Notes under the pieces: model-generated | What the model was told of the DNA's origin: nothing | The model's input: only the letters and a program-made list of their open reading frames with translations | Databases searched by the model: none | In this document: in pieces, positions 42,784-53,261 of the stretch | How the letters are laid out: each line of letters begins with the position of its first letter | How positions within the stretch are numbered: the first letter of the stretch is position 1 | Position numbers and translations under genes: made by a program | From: Delphinella strobiligena | Taxonomy: Eukaryota > Ascomycota > Dothideomycetes > Dothideales > Dothioraceae | Length of the DNA stretch: 64,000 bases | NCBI GenBank assembly: GCA_009982845.1 | Contig: JAADKB010000009.1 | Span: 434,001-498,000 of the forward strand | Direction of reading: 5' to 3'

Positions 42784-45327
42784 TCAATATCCCGTTTCTA
42801 CCACTCTTTTACTGGCAACAGCCGTCTTCCTCTTCACAGTACTATTACTGCTACCAATACCACCAGCCACACAAGAAGCCTTGCCATTCCACGCGATATC
42901 AGCAACGGTTTTCCATACAGCAGTCTCGTCAAGGACCATTTCTTTGGTATAGAAAATCCTGCAATTGGCGGGTTCGTAGCGGAACTGCAGAGGTACTTCT
43001 TCCAAATCGTCCTGTCTTATACCGTCTCTAGCGTTCACGACAGGGATTGTGCGGGAGCGGTGGCGAAAGAGTGCTGAATATGTCCCCAACGAAGTTTTGT
43101 TCCAAAGGTCTCGTTGGTAGGAATTGCCATATTGGAAGACCATTTCTACAGCCTTGATGATGTAGTCATAGTCTTCCACGTGCGTTCCCTTGACGCCACC
43201 GACGGCTTGGATGATGTCGGTGTTGGGGCGACCGCCGAGGGCAATGGTTTTCACACCTGCTTGTTGCCGCATGAGTTCCGAGAAAATGGTGCAGGTGGAG
43301 GCGCAGTAGCCATCGTACACGATGATCACGTTTTCTGCGGCGAAAGGCTGAGTTGTGACATTTGAGCGGTTTAGGTAGCCTGAGACGTATATGCCGCCCG
43401 CATGCGGTATCAGCACATCAGACAGATTCCAGCGGATGATCGAGGTGAAGTTATCGTTTGCGGGACCGTGCTCGTGAGGGCCATACTTCTCGGTCCAGGA
43501 TGTGAAAGGCTCGTAGTTGATGTCTGCGTTGTTCCTGTAATTCCATTCTGAAGACTCAATCTCCAGTCTTCCAGCGTCATCGTGGACAGATCTTGGCCAG
43601 AGTCCGGAGAGATAGGAGGCCTCTTGACCTATGAGGTCGAAAGCTTCATGGGCGCGGAATCGAGCAGCACCGTATGGCAGGATGTTGGGGAATAACTGCT
43701 TGAATAGATCGTAGCCCTGAGTAATGACCCCCCGCCATTGGCGGAAACATCAATTATGAGCTTGGTTTTGTTTGCATCGAGAGCAGCAGCGATCAATTCG
43801 CTGTTCACGTTCTGAAACTCAACTCCATCAGTATGCCTACCATCGAACGACTGCACAGAAAGCACAGCCACATCATTGAAACCAGTTCCAGAGAGGAAAT
43901 AGCCAGAATTGAAGTTCTCAGAGTGGCGCACGACATGGTTGGGATAGCCAGGAGGTGGAGTGCTAGTCCTAATCCGGGGCGAAGTGGAGACTGCACTTGT
44001 ATTTGATGTACGAGTTGAAGCCTCACGAGAGAGAACAATTTCAAGAGCATTAGCATCCGCATGCGCAGGAGGAGCAAAATACTTCGCATATATGTCTGCT
44101 CCAGTAGTGATGTTCTTAAAATCAATCAATACTCTTGCGAAATTGCCATTGGCGACGGTCGTTCCGTTCGCGAAAGTCAAAGTTGTCGTCGGACCAGGAA
44201 ACACAAAATAACCACCGCCGCCGCCGCCGCCGCCGCCGACGAATGTCCCCGTTCCGGAAGAATCCTTGGAGATTTGTGCTGGACTGTAGAACAAATTGTT
44301 CCACAGTGCATCCCGGTCTTGATGTGAACCACATTGAGACCAGTCTAGGAGATAGTCGGTCGCATCTTCCCCATCAATTTCGGTGATGTATGATGGGGTA
44401 AAGGACGCATTTCCAGACGACGCAGCTAGAACATCAGCGTATACATAGGGCTGAGGAATGCTCTCTCCATCTACAGACAATGATACCAATGGTGTTGTAC
44501 GACCAAAGGTAAAGACATCAGCGACGCTGTCAGGAAGAAACGAAAAATGGTTGTCGTGGGCATTTTGAAACGATTTGTAAAGATCCCAGCCAAAGTCGTA
44601 CTCGGAAGCATAGGAGCCTGCAGTGGCGTTCGAGTATATGGTTTCGAGAATAGCCTCAAAGTCGTACGGTGGCTGTATTTTCTCTGCATACTATTCCGCG
44701 AATCAGCATGAGATGTGCAATTATGCACAAGTGGAGAGAAAGGATGTCATAGCACAGCCTCGATTAAGCATGGATGAGACATGTGCCTGACAGATAGTTC
44801 AAGTAGGAAGATCCTACCTCCTCTGGTGGCGACTTCAGATAGGAGATTGTGGTTTGCCAGTTCAGGTACGGTCGAATCGAGTCAATCAATGCGACAGCTG
44901 CGCTCGAGTTGAACGGGATCTCATGCAGACAGTCGTAGGCCACTTGAGCAGGAATTTTAAGAGTAGCAGTAGCGGCAGATGGATGGGCGCTGCGAAAGGA
45001 GGCTACGAGGTAGGAAACGGTGGCGCAGGCTCCTGCGCTCGATGCTACAGACGTTGATATCGATGTTGCCGTGGGACTCGGGCTAGTGTATCCTCCTGTT
45101 GCTGTGAGGTGGGATGGGACATATGGACTGTCAATCAGATTTCAGCAAAAGAAGTTCAGACATCCCAAATCAAGAGAGTAGACACATAGGCCAACGACGT
45201 ACTGTGATTCTGTCCATCCTGGATGGTTTGGATGATGTTCAGAGGTCCAGCCAGGAAAACGTAGCGGTGACCAAGGAGCAGCATACGCAATGCCTGCCAG
45301 GGCAAAGAAGAAATATGTGATAGTCAT
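42784..45327 (-). pseudogene. Secreted S41-family (C-terminal-processing-like) peptidase with a frameshift
   Basis: Exons on the minus strand are 45327-45203, 45127-44818 and 44690-42784. The start MTITYFFFALAGIAYAAP is a signal peptide. Family features include a conserved Cys-bearing N-terminal part (ACATVSYLVASF), YDFEAILE and the EIDGEDATDYL segment, the strand TKLIIDVSANGGG, then QGYDLFKQLFPNILPYGAARF, VIIVYDGYCASTCTIFSELM (nucleophile region) and GVKTIALGGRPN. These match the fungal extracellular S41-like group. Between SANGGG and ITQGYDLFKQ the frame changes at a G6 run (plus-strand C6 at 43728-43733); without the shift translation ends within ~40 codons. Read through, the protein would be about 780 residues. 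The rest of the gene is intact on both sides, so this may be a sequence error, a young pseudogene or slippage. A Gly run encoded by GGC/GGT codons sits at about 44211-44240. Confidence 0.8.
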
Positions 45328-45961
45328 GTTCGCCAAGAATGGAATTGCGATTGATTCCTTCTCACGATGCAGCTAAGAATTGCGATTGATTCTCTGTGAT
45401 GATACAGCAAAGGAAGGGAAGGGCTTCATACAGACAAGTTACTGGTGCAAGATTCAACAAATGTGAAGCGTTCTCGGAAAGCACTGATGTGCATCGTACT
45501 AGCCATGGCGCGATGTTGTGATGCAGCATTGGCATGGATTAAGCTAGCAGTATGGAAGCCACCTATGACCATCCTTTCAGCTAGACTCTTCGGACAGGTC
45601 GATAGTTGTGCATGTCGGCAGCGACACAAGGTTCTGACGAGCCCCTGAGATAGTCAATTAATTCTATGTCGGCAGTAGCGCTTCCAGGAACGCGCTAATA
45701 ATGGTATAGCGGGATACGGTCGGATTTTGTGTATAGCAGCAATGCGGGGCTTGCCAAGCGCGGGCGATAAGAGTGAAGGGCGTATCGCATCCCACCGTTT
45801 CTTAACATTCGATTCGTATAGTACGTGACGAATACAGGCAGGTAACTCAGGGACAACAGAATACAAGGTAAAGTGTGTGCCATGAGGAAATATGGCCATG
45901 AGCTAGCCCCTATGAAAGGAGCGATAAGAAGGCACAAGTACAGGGTATAAATAAGCCCTCT
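45328..45961. other. Intergenic region
   Basis: About 630 bp upstream of the S41 gene and downstream of GET5. A short imperfect direct repeat ATTGCGATTGATTC occurs twice (about 45343 and 45377). No supported gene. Confidence 0.5.
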
Positions 45962-46738
45962 CTATGCTTTCGCGGCATTCTTGAAGAGTTGAGCTAATCG
46001 TTCACCCTCGGATTCATCTCTTAATCTCTGGATCAAGAAGGCCTTGAGATCAGACCAAAATTCATCGTTCTTCAACATTTCCTTGGTGGTCTCTGCCGGG
46101 TGAGGAGTAGACTCGGCCTCTCCTTCAGCACGCTCAGACAATGGGGCAGGGTCTGATGAGGCAGGTATGGGGGCAGCTTTGGCAGTCGGGTCGGGTAGCT
46201 CGATGGCGGGCGATGCAGCAGCAGGAGTGGATGGAGCGGCGGGACTAGAGAAACCTCCCATGATCATGAGGGTGAAATCGAGCTCTGTAGGAGCAGGCTC
46301 CGGCAGTAAGTCCTTCAGAGTCTTGAGGTCTGCGCAGGGTCGCTTGTTCAAGAGCATCTTAATCCTGTAGACATCGAGGCCAGACTTTGCAGCGTATTGG
46401 TTCTTGAGGTCGAGAACGGTGGTATCCAAAGGTTGCGATGGAAGGCTTAGTGGCTCGGATGTTGCCTTCATGGGTCGCAGATTGACCGAGACGGTTCGAG
46501 GCTTTCCAGCAACATCTGGTCGTTCGCGACGAGGGTAGGGATGCGTTGGCTTGGGGAGAATATACTATGTAGCATATCAGAATCGTACCTTTCTCGTCAA
46601 GTGGATTGTCTAGGTGTATAAACATACAGGAGACTGCGCAGGGTACTTTTTGGGGTCCGAGACGTAATCGCTGTTGAGCTTGATGGGCTTCCTGTCCATT
46701 GAGGAGATGAAAGCCTTGGCGAAGTTGGTTTCCGACAT
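45962..46738 (-). CDS. GET5: Get5/Mdy2-like ubiquitin-like protein of the GET pathway
   Basis: Exons 46738-46628 and 46564-45962 (GTATGT...TAG intron, phase 0) give 237 residues. The N-terminal segment SETNFAKAFISSMDRKPIKL is the Get4-binding region of fungal Get5. A ubiquitin-like domain follows (about residues 60-130): VSVNLRP, TTVLDLKNQYAAKSGLDVYR, IKMLLNKRPCADLKTLKDLL, FTLMIMGG. After an Ala/Pro linker, the C-terminal FWSDLKAFLIQRLRDESEGERL helix pair is the Get5 homodimerisation domain. With Get4 and Sgt2 the protein hands tail-anchored proteins to Get3 for ER insertion. Head to head with CWC27, 230 bp between starts. Confidence 0.88.
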
Positions 46739-46968
46739 GTTCTTGACGTTGATGTGTTGGAGTTAGATACGGCTCAACTTCGAATTATGGGCCGATATCT
46801 GTTTCAAGTCGTGGTCACTAAGGTAGAGAGAGCTCAATCATGCGCGACCGAGGTGTTTGCGGGGAGCTTCCATTGAGATGGACGTCAAACGCCAAGACAA
46901 GACTTTATTATCACCTTAATAATTGTCGATCAGACCAACGTCACATTCGGCAGTATAGAGTCGCAAAC
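46739..46968. promoter_or_regulatory. Bidirectional promoter, GET5 / CWC27
   Basis: Only 230 bp separate the two start codons. Both promoters and leaders must fit here. A pyrimidine-poor, AT-rich segment lies at about 46900-46930. Confidence 0.5.
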
Positions 46969-48486
46969 ATGTCGGCTCTCTACAATCTCGAGCCGCAGCC
47001 GACAGCCAAAGTATTACTAAACACAACCGCAGGCGATTTGGTCCTGGAGTTATGGGGAAAGCAGGCGCCTTTAGCCACCAGGAACTTTTTACAACATTGT
47101 CTGGACGGCTACTATGATGGCACCATTTTCCACAGACTCGTCCCTGGCTTCATCATCCAAGGAGGCGATCCTTCTGGTCTGGGAACAGGAGGTATCAGTG
47201 CAATCGACGACGGCGCACCTTTCCAGGATGAGTTCCATTCACGACTCAAGTTCAATCGCAGAGGTCTGCTGGGCATGGCCAATACGGGACCCAATGACAA
47301 TACCTCCCAATTCTTCCTTACCTTGGATCAGACCCCAGAGCTGCAGGGAAAGAACACCATGTTTGGTCGCATCGAGGGAGACACCATCTACAATCTCATG
47401 AAAATGGCCGAGGCAGACCTTACAGAAGAAGGCGGTGACAGACCACTATATCCCACAAGCATCACAGGTACTGAGATTCTGTTAAATCCCTTCGACGACA
47501 TGGTCAAGAGAATGCACATTGCAACACGCACCAAGGAAGGAGCTCCCAAGGCCGTTAAGAAAAAGAGAAAGGCCGGCAAGAACTTGCTAAGTTTTGGAGC
47601 TGATGATGGAGAGGACGCCGCACCTCCTGTACCTAAGAAGGCAAAGGTCAATCCCAACTTTGTTGCTGCGCCCCAAGAAGAAGCAAGGCCAGAGGCGAAG
47701 AAACCTAATAGACGGGCCTCGCCATCTGCCTCCTCCCCATCACCACCTCCGGACACTCGCAAATCATCGCAAAATCAAGCTCCTGAAATACCCACCAAAC
47801 CTGCAGAGCCCGAGATAGAGCCTGAGCTAGATCCGAAACCTAAGCCGAAACCCAAAGTCCAACCCCCGCCAGAAGAGAAACAAATCAGCAAACTGGACAA
47901 GGTGAATCAACAGATCGCCGAGTTGAAGGCCTCCATGAAGCGAAATACTGGCCCAGCCAAACCCGTCAAAGAAGAGAAGAAATCCGCACTAGAGGCCATG
48001 ATCCCCGCAACGTCAACCAGAGGACGGAAAAGAGGCAAGGCTACCGGGGACCGAAGCGCTCTGGACCTTTTCAACTCCTTCAAGCAGAGACTCGAGCACA
48101 TGCCCGCATCGACGTCCGAGACAGCCAGCCCAAAGCCAGACGAGCAAGAAGAAGCCACAGCCAAGGAGTCCAAGTCCGCCGCCAATGCAGCAGCCACCGC
48201 CATGGATACAGAGGAGAAGCTCTGCGATCTCCACTTCATAGCCAACTGTCAATCCTGCACTTCATGGGACAAAGAAGCCGCCACCGCAGACGACGACGAC
48301 GAAGACGAGAACGACGGGGACTGGATGTCGCACCAGCTCTCCTTTGCGAAAGACACACTGGGCAAAGATCTGGAATGGAGGAGGAAGATGGACGAGTTCG
48401 ACGTCATTGATCCGAGAGAAAAGGCAAAGGAGCTCGGCATTGATCGGAAAAAGGACAAGAGAGACCACCGGGCAAGGGGGGGATGA
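46969..48486 (+). CDS. CWC27: Cyclophilin-type spliceosomal protein Cwc27
   Basis: Intronless, 505 residues. A cyclophilin domain occupies about residues 10-175: VLLNTTAGDLVLELWGKQAP, FHRLVPGFIIQGGDPSGLGTGG, NTGPNDNTSQFFLTLD and FGRIEGDTIYNL. The position of the CypA-type Trp is Glu (TPELQGKN), as in the Cwc27 family, which is considered catalytically weak or inactive. The C-terminal part is Lys/Glu/Pro-rich and ends with KEKKSALEAMIP-like, SFAKDTLGKDLEWRRKMDEF and DPREKAKELG motifs, the hallmark of Cwc27. It belongs to the activated spliceosome, next to Cwc22/eIF4A3. Start at MSALYNLEPQP, because the 43 upstream in-frame codons are unlike the family. Confidence 0.94.
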   Translation: MSALYNLEPQPTAKVLLNTTAGDLVLELWGKQAPLATRNFLQHCLDGYYDGTIFHRLVPGFIIQGGDPSGLGTGGISAIDDGAPFQDEFHSRLKFNRRGLLGMANTGPNDNTSQFFLTLDQTPELQGKNTMFGRIEGDTIYNLMKMAEADLTEEGGDRPLYPTSITGTEILLNPFDDMVKRMHIATRTKEGAPKAVKKKRKAGKNLLSFGADDGEDAAPPVPKKAKVNPNFVAAPQEEARPEAKKPNRRASPSASSPSPPPDTRKSSQNQAPEIPTKPAEPEIEPELDPKPKPKPKVQPPPEEKQISKLDKVNQQIAELKASMKRNTGPAKPVKEEKKSALEAMIPATSTRGRKRGKATGDRSALDLFNSFKQRLEHMPASTSETASPKPDEQEEATAKESKSAANAAATAMDTEEKLCDLHFIANCQSCTSWDKEAATADDDDEDENDGDWMSHQLSFAKDTLGKDLEWRRKMDEFDVIDPREKAKELGIDRKKDKRDHRARGG

Positions 48487-48891
48487 TTGGGATAAGCAGA
48501 GGGATAAGGCCAAGAGCCGGGCTTGAATCCGATGCGGTGGATTATTGATTCGCGCGATGAGGTCGAGCATTTTCGAAGCTTTCTACGATACCCAAAATAT
48601 TGACAATTTGCGACAAAGGTTTCTTCTGTTGCTTGACGAAATATAGCCATTCCCGCAGCTCATCACTCGTGACTAAGACAGTGGAGACAAGTCTCAAGTT
48701 TAACAAAGTGGCCATCATGTAGTTTCAAGGCATGTCGATGCCAAACAAGGAATGCTCCAAAACTTGCCATTTTCACGCAAAATTGAGCATGGACGCTCCT
48801 ATAATCAATCGCCTAAACACCAAGGTATCTTTCCCATGCTTGTGATGCCCCAAAACTCCGTAAAATGCATTTTTCTCAATAAGTCAAGTCC
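48487..48891. other. Convergent 3' intergenic region
   Basis: About 405 bp between the CWC27 stop and the derlin stop. No supported gene or repeat. Confidence 0.5.
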
Positions 48892-49701
48892 CTATTGTAC
48901 TTCGGGCATGGCGGCTGCAGCCAAGTCTCTGTTAACATCCGCAGGCTGTATGTCGGTGGCTGTGGGATCGAAACCCCTGCCCTCGAACAGTCTCCTGAAC
49001 CACATTGGCGGATCCATTGGTCGAGAACCTCCATGAGTGGAGGGGTAGATGTCGTTGAAGAAGTACCATACTGCGACATATCAGCAACCATTCAGAATTC
49101 TCGACTTGTTGCGAAACGAAACGAAACGAAACATACCGTGACCGACAATGATACCACACAGCTCGTCCTTGGGCCAATTGCCATGCAGAAGCACGCTCAA
49201 CCCAAGCATAACCCACGGCAACCAAGGCGCGGTAAAGACAAAGAGACCGAGGAAGCTGAGTTGGACGTCCGGGTGGCGTCTAGCCCAGATATAGACAAGC
49301 GTGCTACTGAGGGTGCTCCCAAGAAAAGCGACAGACAGCAGAGGCGCGAGACAAAGCAGCGTGGTGGCTGCATAAGCGAGCAACCAGGCAAAATGAGCCC
49401 GCGACGGAGCAGACTCCTCAAGCATGCGCGCATATCTCTGAATAAAGAAGATGTGGAAGAGCAGACTGAGGGACAGCGGGCCAAAGTAGACGAAAGTGGT
49501 GACCAAGCGCCAGTATTGGCCTTTGGAGAAGACGGCGCGATAGCTGTAGAAGAGTTGAAAGGGCGTGAGGATGTGGCATTGGACGAGGATGCCGGTGAGG
49601 ACGACGGCGGTGGTCCAGTAGCGAGTGCAGACTGGAGTCTCGAAGAACCATTGCTCCAATGGAATCTGGCCAAGGTCGCCGGCTCCGAACATGGCCGCCA
49701 T
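48892..49701 (-). CDS. DER1: Derlin (Der1-like ERAD protein)
   Basis: Exons 49701-49137 and 49070-48892 give 247 residues; the intron is GTATGT...GCAG and contains four TTTCG units. Derlins are inactive rhomboid-fold proteins of the ER membrane that thin the bilayer and pass misfolded proteins to the Hrd1/Cdc48 machinery. Features: PVCTRYWTTAVVLTGIL (helix 1), the cytosolic GQYWRLVTTFVYFGPLSLSLLFHIFFIQRY segment with the conserved WR, and later helices LSFLGLFVFTAPWLPWVM. Exon 2 adds VWYFFNDIYPSTHGGSRP and a short cytosolic tail PADVNRDLAAAAMP. I see no SHP box, so it may be Der1 rather than Dfm1. Divergent from the CENP-A gene. Confidence 0.9.
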
Positions 49702-50261
49702 GATGTTTATCTATCCGGGATTGATATTGTGTCTGATGGTGCGTCTAGTGATGGTCGAGACGGGAATGAGTGAGCAAGTCCTGGTTACATGAAGAAAGAA
49801 AAGCTGGAAGGTCGCTATGTTTATATCGTGAGTTACTGGTGTGACAAGACACCTGTTCGACATTGAGTGGAACAAAGGCCGGCTACGTACTCGTAAGCGG
49901 GCCGAGGCGCGTAAGCTTACCCTGAATCTGAATGAACACCGGATCTAAAGCGGAGATGGATAAGATAAGATTGAGCCTGTCAAGAACATCCCGCCTGCAC
50001 TCGCGCCTGTCAACAACGCCTCCGCTGGCTTTGCGACAATTCACCAACCATCCGCATCTCACAATAAGGAAAAAAGACATCCAGCTATTTGTAAAGAACC
50101 AATTCGACATCACCATAACGACCGATAATCGTGACCTCACAATTCATCTTCCGACCGATACGACATCCGGCAAGACAACACCTATCGCAACACGCGCCAA
50201 TTGATGCCTCGGTGATCCATACCATAGGAGCAAGCCTCCAGGATCCAGGAACACACAGAGC
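49702..50261. promoter_or_regulatory. Divergent upstream region, derlin / CENP-A
   Basis: About 560 bp. A 90-codon plus-strand ORF (49932-50204) ends just before the CENP-A start; it has no recognisable domain and probably reflects the CENP-A leader. Confidence 0.4.
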
Positions 50262-50846
50262 ATGGCACCAAAGATGGCCACAAAGGCAACGACAAAAGCG
50301 AGACCCAGTCTCAGCGGAAAAAGCACCGGCGGAAAGAGTGTAAAAGGAAAGGCACCGAGACGTAGCAGCGGAGGTACGTAGGACAATACATCTTCGCACA
50401 CGCTATCAGTAGAGCAATGCTGATACAACACGAGACACAGTCACCGGAGGCGTAAAGCAAGCTAGACGCTACAAACCCGGCACCGTCGCATTACGAGAGA
50501 TACGAAGATATCAGCGATCAACAGATCTGTTAATCCTCAAACTCCCCTTCGCAAGACTGGTATGCAGAAATCTCTACCGCCTTTCAAAGACTGATCGTCA
50601 CAAAAGACCATCAACTGACACGCACAGGTGCGAGAGATTTGCATGAACATGGCACCAGCAGGCTCAGGCATCTGCCGCTGGCAATCCCAAGCCATCCAAG
50701 CCCTCCAAGAAGCCGCAGAGGCCTTTCTGGTCCATCTATTCGAAGACACGAATCTGTGCGCCTTGCATGCCAAAAGAGTCACCATTATGCAAAAAGATAT
50801 ACAACTGGCCCGAAGGATCCGTGGCGCTTGGGGTGGACTGGGCTGA
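50262..50846 (+). CDS. CSE4: Centromeric histone H3 variant CENP-A (CenH3/Cse4)
   Basis: Three exons, 50262-50373, 50441-50559 and 50628-50846, give 149 residues; introns are GTACGT...CAG and GTATGC...CAG and all joins are in frame. Residues 1-50 form a short Lys/Ser/Gly-rich tail. The histone fold starts at RYKPGTVALREIRRYQRSTD, followed by LLILKLPFARLVREI, then loop 1 and helix 2 with a CENP-A-type longer insert containing WQSQAIQALQEAAEAFLVHLFE, and NLCALHAKRVTIMQKDIQLARRIRG. The protein ends WGGLG, typical of filamentous fungal CenH3 and unlike canonical H3. It replaces H3 in centromeric nucleosomes and directs kinetochore assembly. Start chosen at MAPK; a second in-frame ATG lies 4 codons later. 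No long ORF reveals it, so it could be missed by simple gene finding. Confidence 0.94.
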
Positions 50847-51935
50847 AAACAAGACACATTTTTCCACCTTGGAAATCTCTACCCACCCAGCACTTTGTTA
50901 CATTTGGGAAGGTATTGGTGCTGTGGTTTGTTCATTCTTACCGGAGTCTTGGGGACGGAGGAGTATGGTTGTTTGGACTTTTGGTGATGTCGCATGTTTT
51001 TGCCTTGCTTTGGGAAGGTGTTTATCGATTGCCTTTTTTGTTTCAACTCGATTGAGCAAAATACCTCGAGGAGTCAGAGTCAAAGGCGCGACCAAGGCGC
51101 ATCAAGGAGGGGGAGAGACCAGGTCCGGTCCGGTCTTCAATGATACCAAGTTTTTGCGACTTATGAGAAGTACAGATTGTTTTTCCACGCTTGCGCGAGC
51201 TGAGAAGAGGACAACGAAAAAAATCACAGAAATTGCCTGAAATGGTTAGATTGATGCAGTCGAAGATGTAAATCTAGCCTCTTTTGTGCTGTGCTCAAGT
51301 GAATGTTTTGGAGCATTTTCTTTATTGCTTTCAGATTCACTCTTGCACGAACTGCTCAACCTGTCTTTGAGTCCATGTTTGAACTTGTGTTGTCAGTCCT
51401 TCTTGCAATCAACTGATGGAATAGAAGCCATTCCGTATTTTTCGTGACTCCCATTGTCCACACGAATGATGGACTGTCGTAGTGTCTAAGCATCATACAT
51501 GGTGTTTCGCACTTTCTACATCTTATTCGACATCGTGAGTAGAAGTCCAGACCTCGGTACTCCTCGCCAAACAGGCTTTCTCTCCCTGCGAATCGAGTTG
51601 GTTTCAGCGCCGCCTCTAGCCACGGCCATCCGTTCCAGACGGCGACCTCATATATCCGCTTCACCAACGATATAGAGTGACTATATCCAATCCAGGCACG
51701 TCAAAGTAAGAGGCAAGACCATGCATCAATCAAACTTTCGAATCAAAAGCCTAAAAGTAAGCCAAACCAAAAGTCTATAGTAGATGCAGCAAAAAGCGTA
51801 TAGCAATGTAGCGAATCCAAGCACTACTCGTGGTCAGCAACATCTGTTTATTCGTAGACATATAAGAACAGCACCGGCACCCTCAGGTATAATTATTCAG
51901 ACGAAGAGACTTGTATAGCCAACTTGTCAGAGGAA
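50847..51935. other. Intergenic region, one doubtful minus-strand ORF
   Basis: About 1.1 kb. A minus-strand ORF at 51667-51356 (Trp-rich start, several Cys) looks somewhat protein-like but starts only at GTG/TTG in frame and has no identifiable partner exon. Nothing else is supported. Confidence 0.4.
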
Positions 51936-52982
51936 ATGTCAACATCTGCACACTCAACAGTATCAGCATCAAGCGACATGTCCGATTTAACCAGGACCAA
52001 AGGGCACAAGATGGATGGTTCCTTGAAGAAAGACTCTGCTGCCAGTACCTCGACCGAACATGTACCAGTACTCTCGCACCCCGAGTCATCTTCGGAGCCC
52101 TGCCGCTTGACAAGACAGACTACACCGCCACCAATTCGGGTCCGCGTTGACACTTTCATCGACTATGGTCGCATAGGCGCCCAGCTGTCGACGCCAGCTC
52201 TGGTGGCCAGAAACCAAGACGACTTCCAGTCGAGAAGGAATTGTGAAGCACAAGAACCAGAGGCGACCAATGACTCTCAGACACCTAGGGTCCTTCGCGT
52301 AACAAACGGCATCTCGGCACCCATCTCTGCCGGAACGACTGATTGCGAAAAGAACCAGAGGCAGTCACCAGCAAAGAAAAGGTCCCATCCGCATCCTGGC
52401 GATGTCGTCTCGGTCGTTCAGCACAAGGCCAACCGGAACGCCTTCGAAATAGCAAGGCCGAGGTTCTCACGCTTTCCCGGCGGCGGAGTCTCCATTGAAC
52501 AAAAGAAATTCGGCCAGAGCGCCTTCAAACTGCATGTTCAGAAGAGGCCTGAAGGATGGGAAGCTCGAAAGAGAGACCTCAAAATGTTCAATGAAGCCAT
52601 CAGTGAATTTCGCAACGAGATTCCATCCGAAAGTTGTTATCGTCGCTTTCATAGCCGTGCCGAGAACTGGGGCCAGACACATGACAGATTTCTGCAGCTG
52701 GCCAGAGATCTCGTCACCATGGATGGTTTTGACTGGGCCATATTCTTGATGACGAATCTGGAGGCTGAGGCGGGAAAGCTGCAGGTAGTAATGGATGATA
52801 TTGGTAGAAATTTCCCTCTTGGGTCTGGATGGCGCGGTCGTGACTATGACACTGGATCCGACAACACATCCGCATCCTTTTTCTCTGATAACACAGGACC
52901 CTCAATTGATTGTGGGGTTTTCAGCAGACTTAGATGTTGGATCGACTACCTTATGGTCTGTCAGCCAAGATCGCTTTGCTAA
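51936..52982 (+). CDS. Hypothetical protein (no recognised domain)
   Basis: Intronless ORF, 348 residues from ATG 51936. The first ~170 residues are Ser/Thr/Pro-rich and disordered; the region after residue 170 (KANRNAFEIARPRFSRFPGG, KKFGQSAFKLHVQ, then a helical part with GWEARKRDLKMFNEAISEF and WAIFLMTNLEAEAGKL) looks folded. No signal peptide or membrane segment. I do not recognise the family. The long open frame and natural composition favour a real gene. The last ~30 residues (Cys/Trp-rich) may reflect a missed intron or altered end. Confidence 0.6.
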   Translation: MSTSAHSTVSASSDMSDLTRTKGHKMDGSLKKDSAASTSTEHVPVLSHPESSSEPCRLTRQTTPPPIRVRVDTFIDYGRIGAQLSTPALVARNQDDFQSRRNCEAQEPEATNDSQTPRVLRVTNGISAPISAGTTDCEKNQRQSPAKKRSHPHPGDVVSVVQHKANRNAFEIARPRFSRFPGGGVSIEQKKFGQSAFKLHVQKRPEGWEARKRDLKMFNEAISEFRNEIPSESCYRRFHSRAENWGQTHDRFLQLARDLVTMDGFDWAIFLMTNLEAEAGKLQVVMDDIGRNFPLGSGWRGRDYDTGSDNTSASFFSDNTGPSIDCGVFSRLRCWIDYLMVCQPRSLC

Positions 52983-53261
52983 GAACACCGTCAGAAACCA
53001 AAAGATGAATTCAGCCAAGAAACCTAACGGTTACTGAGAAAATATTCCAGTCTGACTTTGGCATTTCGTTAGATATCGGTATTAGGGAAATATTCCAGTC
53101 TGACTTTTTGCATTTTGTTAGATATCGGTATTCGAGTAGGGCATCCTTGCTTATCCTTTGCACTGTCAGCCCTGTACCCTATCAGACTTGGCCAGATAAT
53201 CTGTCCAAGCGAGATGAGCACATATCTCTCTTGTTATTCCTTGTGTCACGTCACTGCCTCA
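52983..53261. other. Convergent intergenic region with tandem repeat
   Basis: About 280 bp between the hypothetical gene and ALE1, both 3' ends. It contains the 48-bp duplication at 53040-53135. Confidence 0.5.
53040..53135. repeat. 48-bp tandem duplication
   Basis: Two adjacent units share AAATATTCCAGTCTGACTTT and GTTAGATATCGGTATT (53040-53087 and 53088-53135) with a few mismatches between these cores. Confidence 0.85.

Noticed and set aside
49932..50204. 90-codon plus ORF before CENP-A
   Set aside because: No domain; lies where the CENP-A leader is expected and ends before its start codon.
51356..51667. 103-codon minus ORF with Trp- and Cys-rich sequence
   Set aside because: No ATG start, a stop shortly upstream, no partner exon and no known motif.
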